Source: JBGAPI01 sp044221335
Lineage (GTDB): Bacteria; Pseudomonadota; Gammaproteobacteria; Xanthomonadales; Ahniellaceae
DNA length: 64,000 nt
NCBI GenBank assembly: GCA_044221335.1
Contig: JBGAPI010000019.1
Span: 26,042-90,041 of the forward strand
Direction: 5' to 3'
Shown here: one piece after another, positions 26,306-35,167 of the stretch
Numbering within the stretch: position 1 is the first letter of the stretch
Layout: every line of letters begins with the position of its first letter
Program-made: the position numbers and the translations under genes
Notes under the pieces: generated by a model
Told to the model about the DNA's origin: nothing
The model's database searches: none
What the model saw: only the letters and a program-made list of their open reading frames with translations

Positions 26306-27505
26306 TCAAGGCAAGCGATGCACCGGCAACGCCTCGCCGGCCTCGTAGCGACGCGCCGTGGCCGGGAACTCGACCAGCACCTCGGCGGCCGCGACGCTGG
26401 ACAGCGCGCCGGAACTGACGCTGGCGAGGACCTCGGCCTGCTGCACGCCGTCGGCGCCGACGCGGAGCAGCGCGCGGCGGAACTCCACGCGGTCGTGGCG
26501 CTTGTCGATCGCGCCCGCGAGTCGGGCCGGGGTCGGTGGCGGGTCGAGCGCCGGGGCGCCGCAGGCGACCGCCAGCCAGGGCCGGAGCAAGGCCAGCGCC
26601 GTGGCGTAGACCGACACCGGATTGCCCGGCAGGGCCAGCACGAGGCAGTGGCCGATCGTGCCGCACAGCACCGGCATGCCCGGGCGCATCGCGACCTTCC
26701 AGAACGCGATCGTCCCGATCTCGCGCAGCAGCGCCGGCAGGAAGTCGGCCTCGCCCGCGGACACGCCACCGGTCGTGATCAGGAGATCGTGCTCGCCGGC
26801 ATGGCGGAGCAGCGCCTCGCGCAGCCGGACGGGATCGTCGGGCAGCCGGCCGCTCCCGGCGACTTTCACCCCGAGCCGCGGCAGCAGCGCCGCGAGCATC
26901 GGCTGGTTGCTGTCGTAGCGCTGTCCCGGTGCCAGCGGCAGGCCGGGCGCGACCAGCTCGTCGCCGGTCGAGAACACCATCGCGCGGGGACGGCGACACA
27001 AGGTCGCCCGGGTGCAGCCGAACGAGGCCAGCACGCCGATGTGCTCGGGACGGAGCAGCGTGCCGGCAGGCAGTGCCAGCGCGCCGGCCTGATAGTCGTC
27101 GTCCGCCGCGCGCACGTTGGTGCCGCGCTTCACGCCGGCCGGAACCTCGACGTTGTCGCCGTCGAGACGCGCCTGTTCCTTGATCACCACCGTGTCGGCA
27201 CCGTCCGGCAACGCCGCCCCGGTGGTGATGCGCAGCGCGGCTCCGGGAGGTAGCGGCCCGGGATGCACAGAGCCGGCGAGCACCACGCCCATCACCGGCA
27301 GCCGGGTCGGCCCGGCTGGCGCCAGGTCGGCATGTCGAACGGCGTAGCCATCCATCGCGGAGTTGGCGAAGCCCGGCACCGCGCGCGGTGCGATCAGGTC
27401 CGTCGCCAGCACCCGAAACGAGGCCTGCGCCAGATCGAGCTCCTCGACCGGCAGCAGCCGGGCCAGCGCCCGGATCCGGGCGCGCGCTTCCAGGAGGTCA
27501 ATCAT
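26306..27505 (-). CDS. moeA: Molybdopterin molybdotransferase MoeA
   Basis: A 399-residue enzyme that inserts molybdate into adenylated molybdopterin. Recognisable segments are VPGFANSAMDGYAVR near residue 45, ITTGAALPDGADTVV, STGDELV, the SNQPML stretch, LLITTGGVSAGEADFL and ALPGNPVSVYATALALLRPW. The usual four-domain length is kept. It starts at ATG 27505, eight bases inside the end of mobA, so translation is coupled. Confidence 0.95.
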   Translation of the reverse strand: MIDLLEARARIRALARLLPVEELDLAQASFRVLATDLIAPRAVPGFANSAMDGYAVRHADLAPAGPTRLPVMGVVLAGSVHPGPLPPGAALRITTGAALPDGADTVVIKEQARLDGDNVEVPAGVKRGTNVRAADDDYQAGALALPAGTLLRPEHIGVLASFGCTRATLCRRPRAMVFSTGDELVAPGLPLAPGQRYDSNQPMLAALLPRLGVKVAGSGRLPDDPVRLREALLRHAGEHDLLITTGGVSAGEADFLPALLREIGTIAFWKVAMRPGMPVLCGTIGHCLVLALPGNPVSVYATALALLRPWLAVACGAPALDPPPTPARLAGAIDKRHDRVEFRRALLRVGADGVQQAEVLASVSSGALSSVAAAEVLVEFPATARRYEAGEALPVHRLP

Positions 27506-28121
27506 CACGCGGCACCTCGGCCGGCGCGGGGCGTTCCGCGCGCTCCGCGCGGCGCGCCTCCGCGGCGGCGGGGTCGTGGTTGCGGTTGCCGAAGCCGCCG
27601 GAGGCCGCGTCGAACTCCACCTCGACGACGGCGAGACGTTCCTGCAGCTGCCACACGGCGGCGATGCCGGTATCGAGACAGTCGCCGACCACCGGCAGCA
27701 CGGCCGCGCGGCGCCACGCGGCGAACAGACCCTGGCGGCGACGACCGTCGTGCGCGACCGCAACCGCCGCGCCCGGCGCCGCGGCCAGTGCCGCGAGCAG
27801 GCGCTCGATGCAGTCGGTCGGCAGCCGGTCGGCGTCGACCGGCAAGCTGACCACGAGGTCCGCGTCCGCGGCAGCGAAGCCGGCCTCCAGACCCGCCAGC
27901 GGGCCGGCGTAGCCGTCGCGGCGATCCGCGATCACGCGGACGCCGCGCGCGCCATAGGCGGCGAGGTTGCGGTTGGCGCTGATCGCCACCGGCCGTCCCG
28001 GCGGGAGCGCCGCGAGCAGGCGATCGATCGCCGCCACGCCATCGATCTCGACCAGGCCCTTGTCGCGCCCCCCCATCCGGCGGCCGGCGCCGCCGGCGAG
28101 GATCAGGATCAGCGCGTCCAT
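27498..28121 (-). CDS. mobA: Molybdenum cofactor guanylyltransferase MobA
   Basis: A 207-residue nucleotidyltransferase with the N-terminal GTP motif LAGGAGRRMGGRDKGL, the YAGPLAGLEAG segment, SLPVDADRLP (metal-binding Asp) and the C-terminal FGNRNHDP, equivalent to the usual F-N-x-N-T-P motif. It converts Mo-molybdopterin to the guanine dinucleotide form used by DMSO-reductase-type enzymes such as the one at 10.2 kb. It is first in mobA-moeA-moeB. The C-terminus is extended by an Ala/Arg-rich tail of about 25 residues. Confidence 0.92.
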   Translation of the reverse strand: MDALILILAGGAGRRMGGRDKGLVEIDGVAAIDRLLAALPPGRPVAISANRNLAAYGARGVRVIADRRDGYAGPLAGLEAGFAAADADLVVSLPVDADRLPTDCIERLLAALAAAPGAAVAVAHDGRRRQGLFAAWRRAAVLPVVGDCLDTGIAAVWQLQERLAVVEVEFDAASGGFGNRNHDPAAAEARRAERAERPAPAEVPRDD

Positions 28122-28314
28122 CGCGACCCGCGTGCAGGGACCCGCCGTGACGAATCGTGCCGCCCAGGTGAATCAAGTTGCGGAGTCGATGCTGCCCGCT
28201 GCGGAGCCGGCCGCAGTCGCGCTAAATTACCCCCCGACGGGGAAACCCGAGCCGCTCCGAGAATGGCGGCGGGGGTCGAATGATTCGGATGCGTCGGCAT
28301 TTCGGGGGAGTCTC

Positions 28315-29247
28315 ATGGCGGAACAGAGAATGTACCGGTTGGTCACCCGCAGCGACATGGATGGCCTGGTCTGCGCCGTCCTGCTGAAGGAGCTCGGGCT
28401 GGTCAACGACATCGCCTTCGTTCATCCGAAGGACATGCAGGACGGCAAGATCGACATCAGCTCGAGCGACATCATCACCAACCTGCCCTACGTGCCGGGC
28501 TGCCACATGGCCTTCGACCATCACCTGTCGGAGATGACGCGACTCGGCGACCAACGCCCGGGCAACCACTTCATCGATCCGAACGCGCCCTCGGCGGCGC
28601 GGGTGGTCTACAACCACTTCGGTGGCGCCAAGACCTTTCCGAACGTCTCGCCGGACATGCTGCTGGCGGTCGACAAGGCCGACTCGGCGCAGTTCACGCT
28701 GGACGAGATCCTCAACCCGACCCAGTGGGTGCTGCTGTCCTTCCTGATGGACGCGCGCACCGGCCTCGGCCGCTTCCGCGATTTCCGGGTGTCGAACTAC
28801 CAGTTGATGATGCACCTCATCGACTACTGCCGCGACCACCCGATCGACGACATCCTGAAGCTCCCGGACGTGCGCGAGCGCGCCGAGCTGTACTTCGAGC
28901 ACAAGGCGCTGGCGGAGGCGCAGATCCGGGTCTGCGCGCATCTGCACGGCCCGCTGCTGGTGCTCGACCTGCGCGAGCAGGAGACCATCTTCGCGACCAA
29001 CCGCTTCACCGTCTACGCGCTGTTCCCCGACACCAACATCTCGATGCACGTGATGTGGGGCGTGAAGAAGATCAACACCGTGTTCGCGATCGGCAAGTCG
29101 ATCGTCAACAAGACCTCCAAGGTCAACATCGGCGAGTTGTGCCTCCATTACGGCGGCGGTGGCCACGCGAACGCGGGCACCTGCCAGATCGTCAATACCG
29201 ATGCCGAGAAGGTGATGGGCGAACTGATCTCGAAGATCACGGCGTAG
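28315..29247 (+). CDS. DHH-family phosphoesterase
   Basis: A 310-residue protein with the DHH motifs: RSDMDGLVCAVLL (motif I), FDHHLSE (the DHH-type motif), VDKADSAQF, and the DHHA1 glycine motif LHYGGGGHANAGTCQI. Relatives hydrolyse short oligonucleotides, cyclic dinucleotides or polyphosphate; which applies here is not clear. ATG 28315 has GGGGGAG upstream. It is divergent from mobA. Its TAG stop is the first three bases of a 68-bp tandem repeat array. Confidence 0.88.
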   Translation: MAEQRMYRLVTRSDMDGLVCAVLLKELGLVNDIAFVHPKDMQDGKIDISSSDIITNLPYVPGCHMAFDHHLSEMTRLGDQRPGNHFIDPNAPSAARVVYNHFGGAKTFPNVSPDMLLAVDKADSAQFTLDEILNPTQWVLLSFLMDARTGLGRFRDFRVSNYQLMMHLIDYCRDHPIDDILKLPDVRERAELYFEHKALAEAQIRVCAHLHGPLLVLDLREQETIFATNRFTVYALFPDTNISMHVMWGVKKINTVFAIGKSIVNKTSKVNIGELCLHYGGGGHANAGTCQIVNTDAEKVMGELISKITA

Positions 29248-29490
29248 GGCGCGCACTGCGCGCCATCGCGACGCGCGTCGTGAGCACTACCGCTATCGGC
29301 GAGGAGCGGCCGTAGGGCGCGCATTGCGCGCCATCGCGAGGCGCATGAAGTCGAAGCCCGCTGACGGCGAGGAGCGGCCGTAGGGCGCGCACTGCGCGCC
29401 ATTGCGAGGCGCATCGTCAGGAAGTCCGCTATCGGCGAGGAGCGGACGTATGGCGTTGGCTGCGCCGACGACCGCTATCGGCTGAAGCAG
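29245..29490 (+). repeat. Array of 68-bp palindrome-containing tandem repeats (left array)
   Basis: Units start with TAG at 29245, 29313 and 29381, with a decayed fourth start at 29449, an exact 68-bp spacing. Each begins TAGGGCGCGCACTGCGCGCC (a perfect inner palindrome) and ends GGCGAGGAGCGGCCG or similar. The second unit matches units of the right array at 31.6-31.9 kb almost base for base, in opposite orientation. The first unit provides the stop codon of the DHH gene. Confidence 0.85.
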
Positions 29491-29537
29491 ACACCAACAC
29501 AAGCGATCCTGGCACCCGTGAAACCTGGACCGAAGCG

Positions 29538-31427
29538 TCAGTTACAGAACTCGGAACCATCGCCACCGCAGAGTTCAAGAAGATGCGTCTCGTCGATGAT
29601 CTGCAGCAATCGCTCGTGTGAGATGCCTACCGGCTCCCGGTCACTGGCTCCCACCGGCCGCTCCGAGTCCGGCAAGGGAAGCTCTTGCCCGCCAAACACA
29701 AAGTGCGGTGCGTCACCAACAACTAGTGATCTCTTTGCGTTTGCGACGGCGTCGGGAAACCCTTCAGAGCCCAACGCGCGCTGCAAGAGGAGCCTCGTGC
29801 CACGCCAAGTCGCTGGGTTGTAACAGTGACCGACCACCGCAGGCCATTGCTGAGCAAGCTGCCACAAGGCTGCTTCGCGTTCACCGTGAAATGCCGAAAC
29901 TAGATCCACATCCTCGATTCGCTCCAGTCCGCCGGTGATGTCGAAGAAGTCGCAAATCGGCCGAGCGCTACTGTAACGCCAGGGACGCGTAATGGTCGGC
30001 GGCGGCAGTTGCTGCAAGATATTCGCGCCGGCGATTGCGGCACGCAGTTTCCCAATCATCTTGATCGTGCCTTCATTGGGACTCATGGCATAGGAATTCT
30101 CCAGAGAAGCAAGCGCCTCCTTGGGTTCGCCGGCGCGAAGTTGTAGCAGTGCGGCAGCAGTCAGTGCTCGGGAGCTAGATCGAAACTCAGTCCCGCCAAC
30201 GACTGCTGCAATGTTCAAGACATCGAGGGCTTCCGCGGCGTGGCCTTCTCTGCTCCAACGGCCTAGGCCTTGGCCAAAACTATAGGAATCGAGAAACAAG
30301 CCCAGATTCCCATACTTCGAATCTGCGAGGACCTTGCGCATCAGCGAGAGTCCGCTAGTCGCGTCTAGCCGAGACGCTTGCCTCATCTCGTTTTCGTACG
30401 CCTCAGCCAATTGCTCTCGCGACTGACCCTGCTTTCTGCTCTGGCTGACCTGGGCCACGTCGCTATCCGACGTTTCAGACGCCCAAGCGCGAGTCAATAT
30501 CCGTAGACGATCAACGATGCGTGCTCCGGCTTCGTCCGACAGTTGCTGGAATCTGTTCCTGCACGTGGTGTCCGCAGCAAAATCGCACTGCACATCCGGC
30601 AAAGCAAGTTTTGCCCCGAGCACGTCAATAGACTTCAGGGAGCCTCTTCTTGTCTCATTCCGCACGCTGGTGAAACTCTCGGCAAGCTCCTGCCTGGTCC
30701 ATCCGAGCGCCAGCAGCCTTTGAAGGCGTTGCTTGGCGACCGGTTGCGCGCACCCAGCGACAAGACTAGGCCATAGCGCAGCAAGCTGTGTCTGGGCAGC
30801 CACCCGAACGCCGGCGCTAGCTTCGATCAAGTCGATGGAGTCGAACTCGTCCAGCTTATCGGTTGCCCAGCTGATTTCGCAGGCACTCCCGCGCTCGTCG
30901 TACAGCCATGGCTGCTTGGGTGCCGACTCAAGAATGGGTCGAGGTACAGTCCCTTCAGCGAGCCATTTCTTGACATCGGCGCCGCAGGTGCTCGGGCATA
31001 CGGTTTTGTCGACCCCGCGCGCCAGCGAACGCGACTCTTCCAAGCGACCTAGTCTAAGAAGCAGTTTTGCTTTTACCGCAACGATATCGTCATGCCAGTT
31101 CGAATTCGGTAAGCGCTTGACCAATTCGTCGGCGGCATCGAGCGCATCCGCGTGATCGCCTCGGGAACTGATCCCGGCGATGACCTCGAAAACGCCAGAC
31201 TCGACGTTCGATCTGCTGAGTTCAAGAGATTTCTCGATGTCCACAGCCGGAGTGCTGCGGATCCACTGTACGAGCGCCTTCGCGCTTGCGTGCGGAGAGT
31301 CGGATTCCGCGACATCCCGGATGGCCCACAGCTGCTCATCCAACTTCAGCCAGTCGTCAGCGGCAATCGCGTTGGTGATCGGCGCGAAGGCGATCAGGGC
31401 AACGGCGCGTCTACAAATCCATTTCAT
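29538..31427 (-). CDS. Secreted or periplasmic protein with a duplicated Cys/Trp module; function unknown
   Basis: A 629-residue protein beginning MKWICRRAVALIAFAPITNA, a signal peptide probably cut after AIA (residue 22). The N-terminal third looks like alpha-helical TPR-type repeats (DALDAADELVKRLPNSN). Two modules, residues 173-278 and 482-587, align without a gap: both have P-W-x-Y at the start, Cys at +10, W-P at +46, Cys at +53 and end in L-P-D at +105. Between them lies a helical region with LTAAALLQLRAGEPKEALAS. Codon use is clearly less G+C-rich than in neighbouring genes. The gene stands alone between two inverted arrays of the same 68-bp repeat. I know no family for it. ATG 31427 gives a proper signal peptide; an ATG at 31451 would add eight residues. 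Confidence 0.8.
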   Translation of the reverse strand: MKWICRRAVALIAFAPITNAIAADDWLKLDEQLWAIRDVAESDSPHASAKALVQWIRSTPAVDIEKSLELSRSNVESGVFEVIAGISSRGDHADALDAADELVKRLPNSNWHDDIVAVKAKLLLRLGRLEESRSLARGVDKTVCPSTCGADVKKWLAEGTVPRPILESAPKQPWLYDERGSACEISWATDKLDEFDSIDLIEASAGVRVAAQTQLAALWPSLVAGCAQPVAKQRLQRLLALGWTRQELAESFTSVRNETRRGSLKSIDVLGAKLALPDVQCDFAADTTCRNRFQQLSDEAGARIVDRLRILTRAWASETSDSDVAQVSQSRKQGQSREQLAEAYENEMRQASRLDATSGLSLMRKVLADSKYGNLGLFLDSYSFGQGLGRWSREGHAAEALDVLNIAAVVGGTEFRSSSRALTAAALLQLRAGEPKEALASLENSYAMSPNEGTIKMIGKLRAAIAGANILQQLPPPTITRPWRYSSARPICDFFDITGGLERIEDVDLVSAFHGEREAALWQLAQQWPAVVGHCYNPATWRGTRLLLQRALGSEGFPDAVANAKRSLVVGDAPHFVFGGQELPLPDSERPVGASDREPVGISHERLLQIIDETHLLELCGGDGSEFCN

Positions 31428-31604
31428 GACGAACGTCCCCAATGCGCTCAATTGTGGTGACCTGATACCTGCTTAAACCTTGAGTCTCTAGACGATACTG
31501 GTGAGCCTGATCCAACCGAATGACGTAACTGTCTCGGCCAACGTCGCGACGAGTCATCTGGATGTCCGCTTCCGCCGACGGCGGACTCCGAGCCTGTCTG
31601 CGCT

Positions 31605-31870
31605 TGACGTCCGCTCCTCGCCGATAGCGGAAGTCCTTTCCAAGCGCCTCGCGAGATGGCGCGCAGTGCGCGCCCTACGTCCGCTCCTCGCCGTCAGCGG
31701 GCTTCGACTTCATGCGCCTCGCGATGGCGCGCAGTGCGCGCCCTACGTTCGCTCCTCGCCGTCAGCGGGCTTCGACTTCATGCGCCTCGCGATGGCGCGC
31801 ACTGCGCGCCCTACGTCCGCTCTTCGCAGATCGCGGAACTCCTGAAGATGCGCCTCGCAATGCGGTCGGG
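31605..31870 (-). repeat. Array of 68-bp repeats, opposite orientation (right array)
   Basis: Three full units and a decayed one. On the plus strand the CTA at the unit edge falls at 31675, 31743 and 31811, 68 bp apart. The reverse complement is the left-array unit (TAGGGCGCGCACTGCGCGCC...). The remaining gap 31428-31604 between this array and the orphan gene shows no gene and no strong promoter by eye. Confidence 0.85.
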
Positions 31871-31883
31871 CAGAGACCGGCGG

Positions 31884-33035
31884 TCATCTGCGCGACGACC
31901 GCCGCAACCAGAGAAAGCCGGCCGCGGCGGCGATGCTGGAGGCACCGAGGACAGCGAGCTTGGAGGAAGCCACCAGCGCCGGCTGGTCCGCAAACGCAAG
32001 GTTGGCGATGAAGATCGACATGGTGAAGCCGATGCCGCCGAGCATGCCGGCACCGGCGACATGTCCCCAGCGGACTCCCTCGGGCAGCCGACACACACCG
32101 AGCCGGACCGCGAGAAAGCTCAGCGCGAGAATTCCGATCGGCTTGCCGAGCAGCAGTCCCATCGCGATGCCCAGGCTGTTGGCGCTGAGCAATCCGGCGC
32201 GCCAGTCGTCACCCAGAACGATGCCGGTGTTTGCCAGCGCGAACAGCGGCAGGACGACGAATGCCACCGGCCGGTGCAGCGCGTGCTCGAGCCGGTGCGA
32301 GGGCGAGGCCGCGTCTTCCGAGATCGGCGAGAACGGAATAGCGAATGCCAGCATCACGCCGGCGATCGTCGCGTGCACGCCCGAGGTCAGCATCAGGAAC
32401 CACATCACCGCCCCTCCGGCCAGGTACGGCCAGAGCGCCTGCACTCGTCCCAGCCGATTGAGCGCGATCAGCAGCGCGAAGACAGCGAGCGCCGCGGCGA
32501 GGTGACCGTAGGCCACGGCGTCGGTATAGAACACGGCGATGACCAGGATGGCGACCAGGTCGTCGATCACCGCGAGCGCGGTGAGGAAGATCTTCAGCGC
32601 CGGCGGCACCCGGCTTCCCAGCAGCGCAAGGACGCCGAGCGCGAAGGCGATGTCGGTGGCCATCGGGATGCCGGCACCCGCCTGCGCCGGTGTTCCGGCG
32701 GTCATCGCGAAGTGGAGCAGTGCCGGCGGAACGACACCGCCGACGGCCGCCAGGACCGGCAGAACGGCGTTGCGCAGATCCGACAACTCTCCGCAGTAGA
32801 ACTCGCGCTCCAACTCCAGTCCGACCAGGAGGAAGAACACCGCCATCAGCCCGTCGTTGACCCAGTGCTCGAGACTGAGTCCGGCGAGCTTGGTCTGCCA
32901 GAAGGCTCCGTATCCGATGCCGATGACCGAATTGGCGAGCAGCAGCGCCGCCAGGGTGCACGCAGCCAGAAGTACGCCGGCAGCCTTCTCCGACTGGAAG
33001 AACGCCTGGTAGGTCCGCGTGAGGACGATGCGCAT
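31884..33035 (-). CDS. nhaA: Na+/H+ antiporter NhaA
   Basis: A 383-residue inner-membrane antiporter with about 11-12 helices. Diagnostic segments are MAVFFLLVGLELEREF, GIPMATDIAFALGVLALLG, the ion-binding ALAVIDDLVAILVIAVFY (the paired Asp), and GAGMLGGIGFTMSIFIANLAF near the C-terminus. It exchanges Na+ for protons to control cytoplasmic pH and sodium. It begins at ATG 33035. It stands alone between the repeat array and the lipase gene. Confidence 0.95.
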   Translation of the reverse strand: MRIVLTRTYQAFFQSEKAAGVLLAACTLAALLLANSVIGIGYGAFWQTKLAGLSLEHWVNDGLMAVFFLLVGLELEREFYCGELSDLRNAVLPVLAAVGGVVPPALLHFAMTAGTPAQAGAGIPMATDIAFALGVLALLGSRVPPALKIFLTALAVIDDLVAILVIAVFYTDAVAYGHLAAALAVFALLIALNRLGRVQALWPYLAGGAVMWFLMLTSGVHATIAGVMLAFAIPFSPISEDAASPSHRLEHALHRPVAFVVLPLFALANTGIVLGDDWRAGLLSANSLGIAMGLLLGKPIGILALSFLAVRLGVCRLPEGVRWGHVAGAGMLGGIGFTMSIFIANLAFADQPALVASSKLAVLGASSIAAAAGFLWLRRSSRR

Positions 33036-33107
33036 CGCCCGAGTCTAGCCCGTGCCGTCACCGCCGAGATTCCGACCGCGTCCGGTCCGGAGCTTGCAGC
33101 GGCAGCC

Positions 33108-34019
33108 CTACGCGAAAGCGTTGCAGTAGAAGTCCGGCAGGTGGTCGCGGAACGGCGCCGGCAGCAGCGAGCCCATCTGCATCTGCCAGGTGCGACCCGA
33201 CCACAGCAGCTTCAGGCCCTCGGCCATGCCGAGCGGCGTGGCCAGGGCGTCCTGCAGGACACTGCGCTGGAACGGCGGGAAATCGCCTTCCAGCGGGCCG
33301 AGCAGTGCCTGGCGCTGGAACTGCGCGCCACTGTCGCAGCGCACGTAGCGGCCGACGTGGATGTAGCCGGCGTTCTCCGGCGGCACCGCCGGAACGATGT
33401 CCTGGCCGTGGATGAAGCGCAGCGTGCGGCGCTGGAGATGTCCGTAGCGGGTCGCGAACAGGCCGCTCGCGACCCGCGGCGCGCCGAAGGTGACGACCGC
33501 GTCGACCTCGACGCCGAGCTTCGCCTCGACCCGTTGCGCAGCCACCACCGCCAGCGCACCGCCGAGGCTGTGGCCGGTGAAGAACACCTTGCGACTGCCG
33601 TGCTTGCGCATCATCACTTCGAGCTTGACCCAGATCGCATCGACCGCCTCGGCGAAGCCGCTGTGCACGCCGTCGACATTGGGCAGTGCGTCGGCGTCGG
33701 TGATCCAGTTAGCGACCACCAGCGGATCGGAGCCCTTGAACGCGACGATCAGCGTGTCCTTGTTGACGAGGCACATCCCGCGGGTGCTGGCCGCGGGCAG
33801 CAGCGCGCTGCCGGCGCCACGCAGGCTGCCGCCGTCGATCAGGCCCCAGCGCTCACGAATCGCCTTGCGCTTCTCGGGATCCGCGTCGTCCTCGTAGGCG
33901 AGTCGCGCGGTCCAGGCCAGTGCCCGGCAGTTGTCGTAGGACAGCGGGTGGGCCGCGTCGAAGTTCTTGAACGCGTCGGCCGGATACTGCGCCAGCGGCA
34001 GCTCGACGATCAGGCTCAT
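33108..34019 (-). CDS. Class 3 lipase-like alpha/beta hydrolase
   Basis: A 303-residue protein with the lipase nucleophile elbow FFTGHSLGGALAVVAAQRV, an upstream IVAFKGSDPLVVANWITDA (oxyanion region), VTFGAPRVASG (typical of lipase_3, with the catalytic Asp expected in the following GQDIVPAVPPE) and His in AGYIHVG. No signal peptide is visible, so it is probably cytoplasmic. It overlaps the GNAT gene by four bases (ATGA) and is translated after it. Confidence 0.87.
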   Translation of the reverse strand: MSLIVELPLAQYPADAFKNFDAAHPLSYDNCRALAWTARLAYEDDADPEKRKAIRERWGLIDGGSLRGAGSALLPAASTRGMCLVNKDTLIVAFKGSDPLVVANWITDADALPNVDGVHSGFAEAVDAIWVKLEVMMRKHGSRKVFFTGHSLGGALAVVAAQRVEAKLGVEVDAVVTFGAPRVASGLFATRYGHLQRRTLRFIHGQDIVPAVPPENAGYIHVGRYVRCDSGAQFQRQALLGPLEGDFPPFQRSVLQDALATPLGMAEGLKLLWSGRTWQMQMGSLLPAPFRDHLPDFYCNAFA

Positions 34020-34480
34020 GGCGGCACCACGCTCGCCGTCGCCGCCGTCGACGCGGCACGCAGGTAGATGTCGGGATCGCGCTTCTCCATCAGCGTCTCC
34101 GGCATCGCCGGCGCGGCGAAGCCGAAGCCTGCGTACAGGCGATGCGCATCGCGCGTCGCAAGCATGATCCGTCGCAGTCCCTGCAGTTCGGGATGGTCGA
34201 GCACCGCGGCGACGATCTGCTTGCCGTAGCCTGAGCCACGGAACTCCGCCACCACGAACACGTCGGCAAGATAGGCGAAGGTCGCGCGGTCGGTCACCAT
34301 CCGCGCGAACGCGACCTGGCGCTCCCCCAGGAAGCCCGCGAAGCACAGCGAGTTCGCGATCGCCCGGTCGACCGTCGGCCGCGGGATGCCGCGCGCCCAG
34401 TACGACTCCTCGCTGAGATAGCGGTGGATGAGGGCGTGGTCGAACTCGCTGGCGTCGGTACTGATGCGGAGACGGGACAT
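34016..34480 (-). CDS. GNAT-family N-acetyltransferase
   Basis: A 154-residue acetyltransferase. The acetyl-CoA-binding motif A is LADVFVVAEFRGSGYGKQIV (R-x2-G-x-G-K), with the GFAAPAMPETLMEK tail typical of the small GNAT group close to E. coli YjgM/YncA-like enzymes. The substrate is unknown. It is coupled to the downstream lipase gene. Confidence 0.87.
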   Translation of the reverse strand: MSRLRISTDASEFDHALIHRYLSEESYWARGIPRPTVDRAIANSLCFAGFLGERQVAFARMVTDRATFAYLADVFVVAEFRGSGYGKQIVAAVLDHPELQGLRRIMLATRDAHRLYAGFGFAAPAMPETLMEKRDPDIYLRAASTAATASVVPP

Positions 34481-34504
34481 GGATCGAGTCTAGCTGCGGT
34501 TCGG

Positions 34505-34695
34505 AAATGGGCCCAGGGCATAGGGCCCAGGGCCCGGAACGGCCCGGCGACTTCACCGTCGGCTTTTCGCATCGAGCGCATCGACTGACGGCGGATCGAC
34601 CAGCACCTCGCGAAACAGCGCTGCGACGAATGGGTCGAAGCCAAAGGAGAACGCATGCCTCGCGCCTGCTGGGCCCTATACCCTGGCCCCTAGCC
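34505..34695. repeat. Inverted pair of GGGCCCAGGGYATAGGGCCC elements
   Basis: The left end carries GGGCCCAGGGCATAGGGCCC at about 34508-34527. The right end (34665-34695) is its diverged reverse complement, reading GGGGCCAGGGTATAGGGCCC on the minus strand. The 140 bp between has no credible gene. The structure resembles a small non-autonomous inverted-repeat element, placed between the GNAT and pilZ genes. Confidence 0.6.
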
Positions 34696-34730
34696 CACCG
34701 ACGACGTGACGCATCCCGACCACCCCGACC

Positions 34731-35096
34731 TCACATCGTTTGAGTCGGCCGTTCCGCCCCGATGGTGCCGGCGAGGAAGGTCTCGATCTTGGTCTTGGCC
34801 GCTTCGCCGTCGGCAGTGTCGTTGAACTGCACGCCGATGCCGGCCGCGCGGTTGCCGCCGGCGCCGGGCGGGGTGATCCACACGACCTTGCCGGCGACCG
34901 GCAGGCGCTCGCGCTCGTCCATCAGCGACAGCAGGATGAACACCTCGTCGCCGAGGTTGTAGCGCTTCGGCGTCGGCACGAACAGGCCACCGCCCTTCAG
35001 GAAGGACATGTAGGCGTTGTACAGCGCGCCCTTGTCCTTGATCGACAGGGACAGAATGCCTTGACGCGGCGCACCGCCGCCGGGACCCACTGCCAT
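34731..35096 (-). CDS. pilZ: PilZ-domain protein (type IV pilus assembly PilZ type)
   Basis: A 121-residue single-domain protein: GILSLSIKDKGALYNAYMSF, GGLFVPTPKRYNLGDEVFIL, LPVAGKVVWITPP and AAGIGVQFND. These are the conserved blocks of the small PilZ protein encoded after holB in xanthomonads and pseudomonads. This branch lacks the Arg-rich c-di-GMP binding motif at the N-terminus, and indeed none is seen. It supports type IV pilus biogenesis. It closes the fabF-to-pilZ gene block, 71 bp after holB. Confidence 0.92.
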   Translation of the reverse strand: MAVGPGGGAPRQGILSLSIKDKGALYNAYMSFLKGGGLFVPTPKRYNLGDEVFILLSLMDERERLPVAGKVVWITPPGAGGNRAAGIGVQFNDTADGEAAKTKIETFLAGTIGAERPTQTM

Positions 35097-35167
35097 CGCC
35101 CTTCTCCTGTCCGGCTCCGCGCTGCATCTGCAGTCGCGGCGCCGTCACTGCATTCGAACCAACGAGA

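Noticed and set aside
29245..29490. CRISPR array
   Set aside because: The 68-bp units are continuous tandem repeats with an internal palindrome, with no unique spacers of constant length and no cas genes.
31605..31870. Terminal inverted repeat of an insertion sequence
   Set aside because: No transposase frame lies between the two arrays and no target duplication could be seen. They are described as repeats only.
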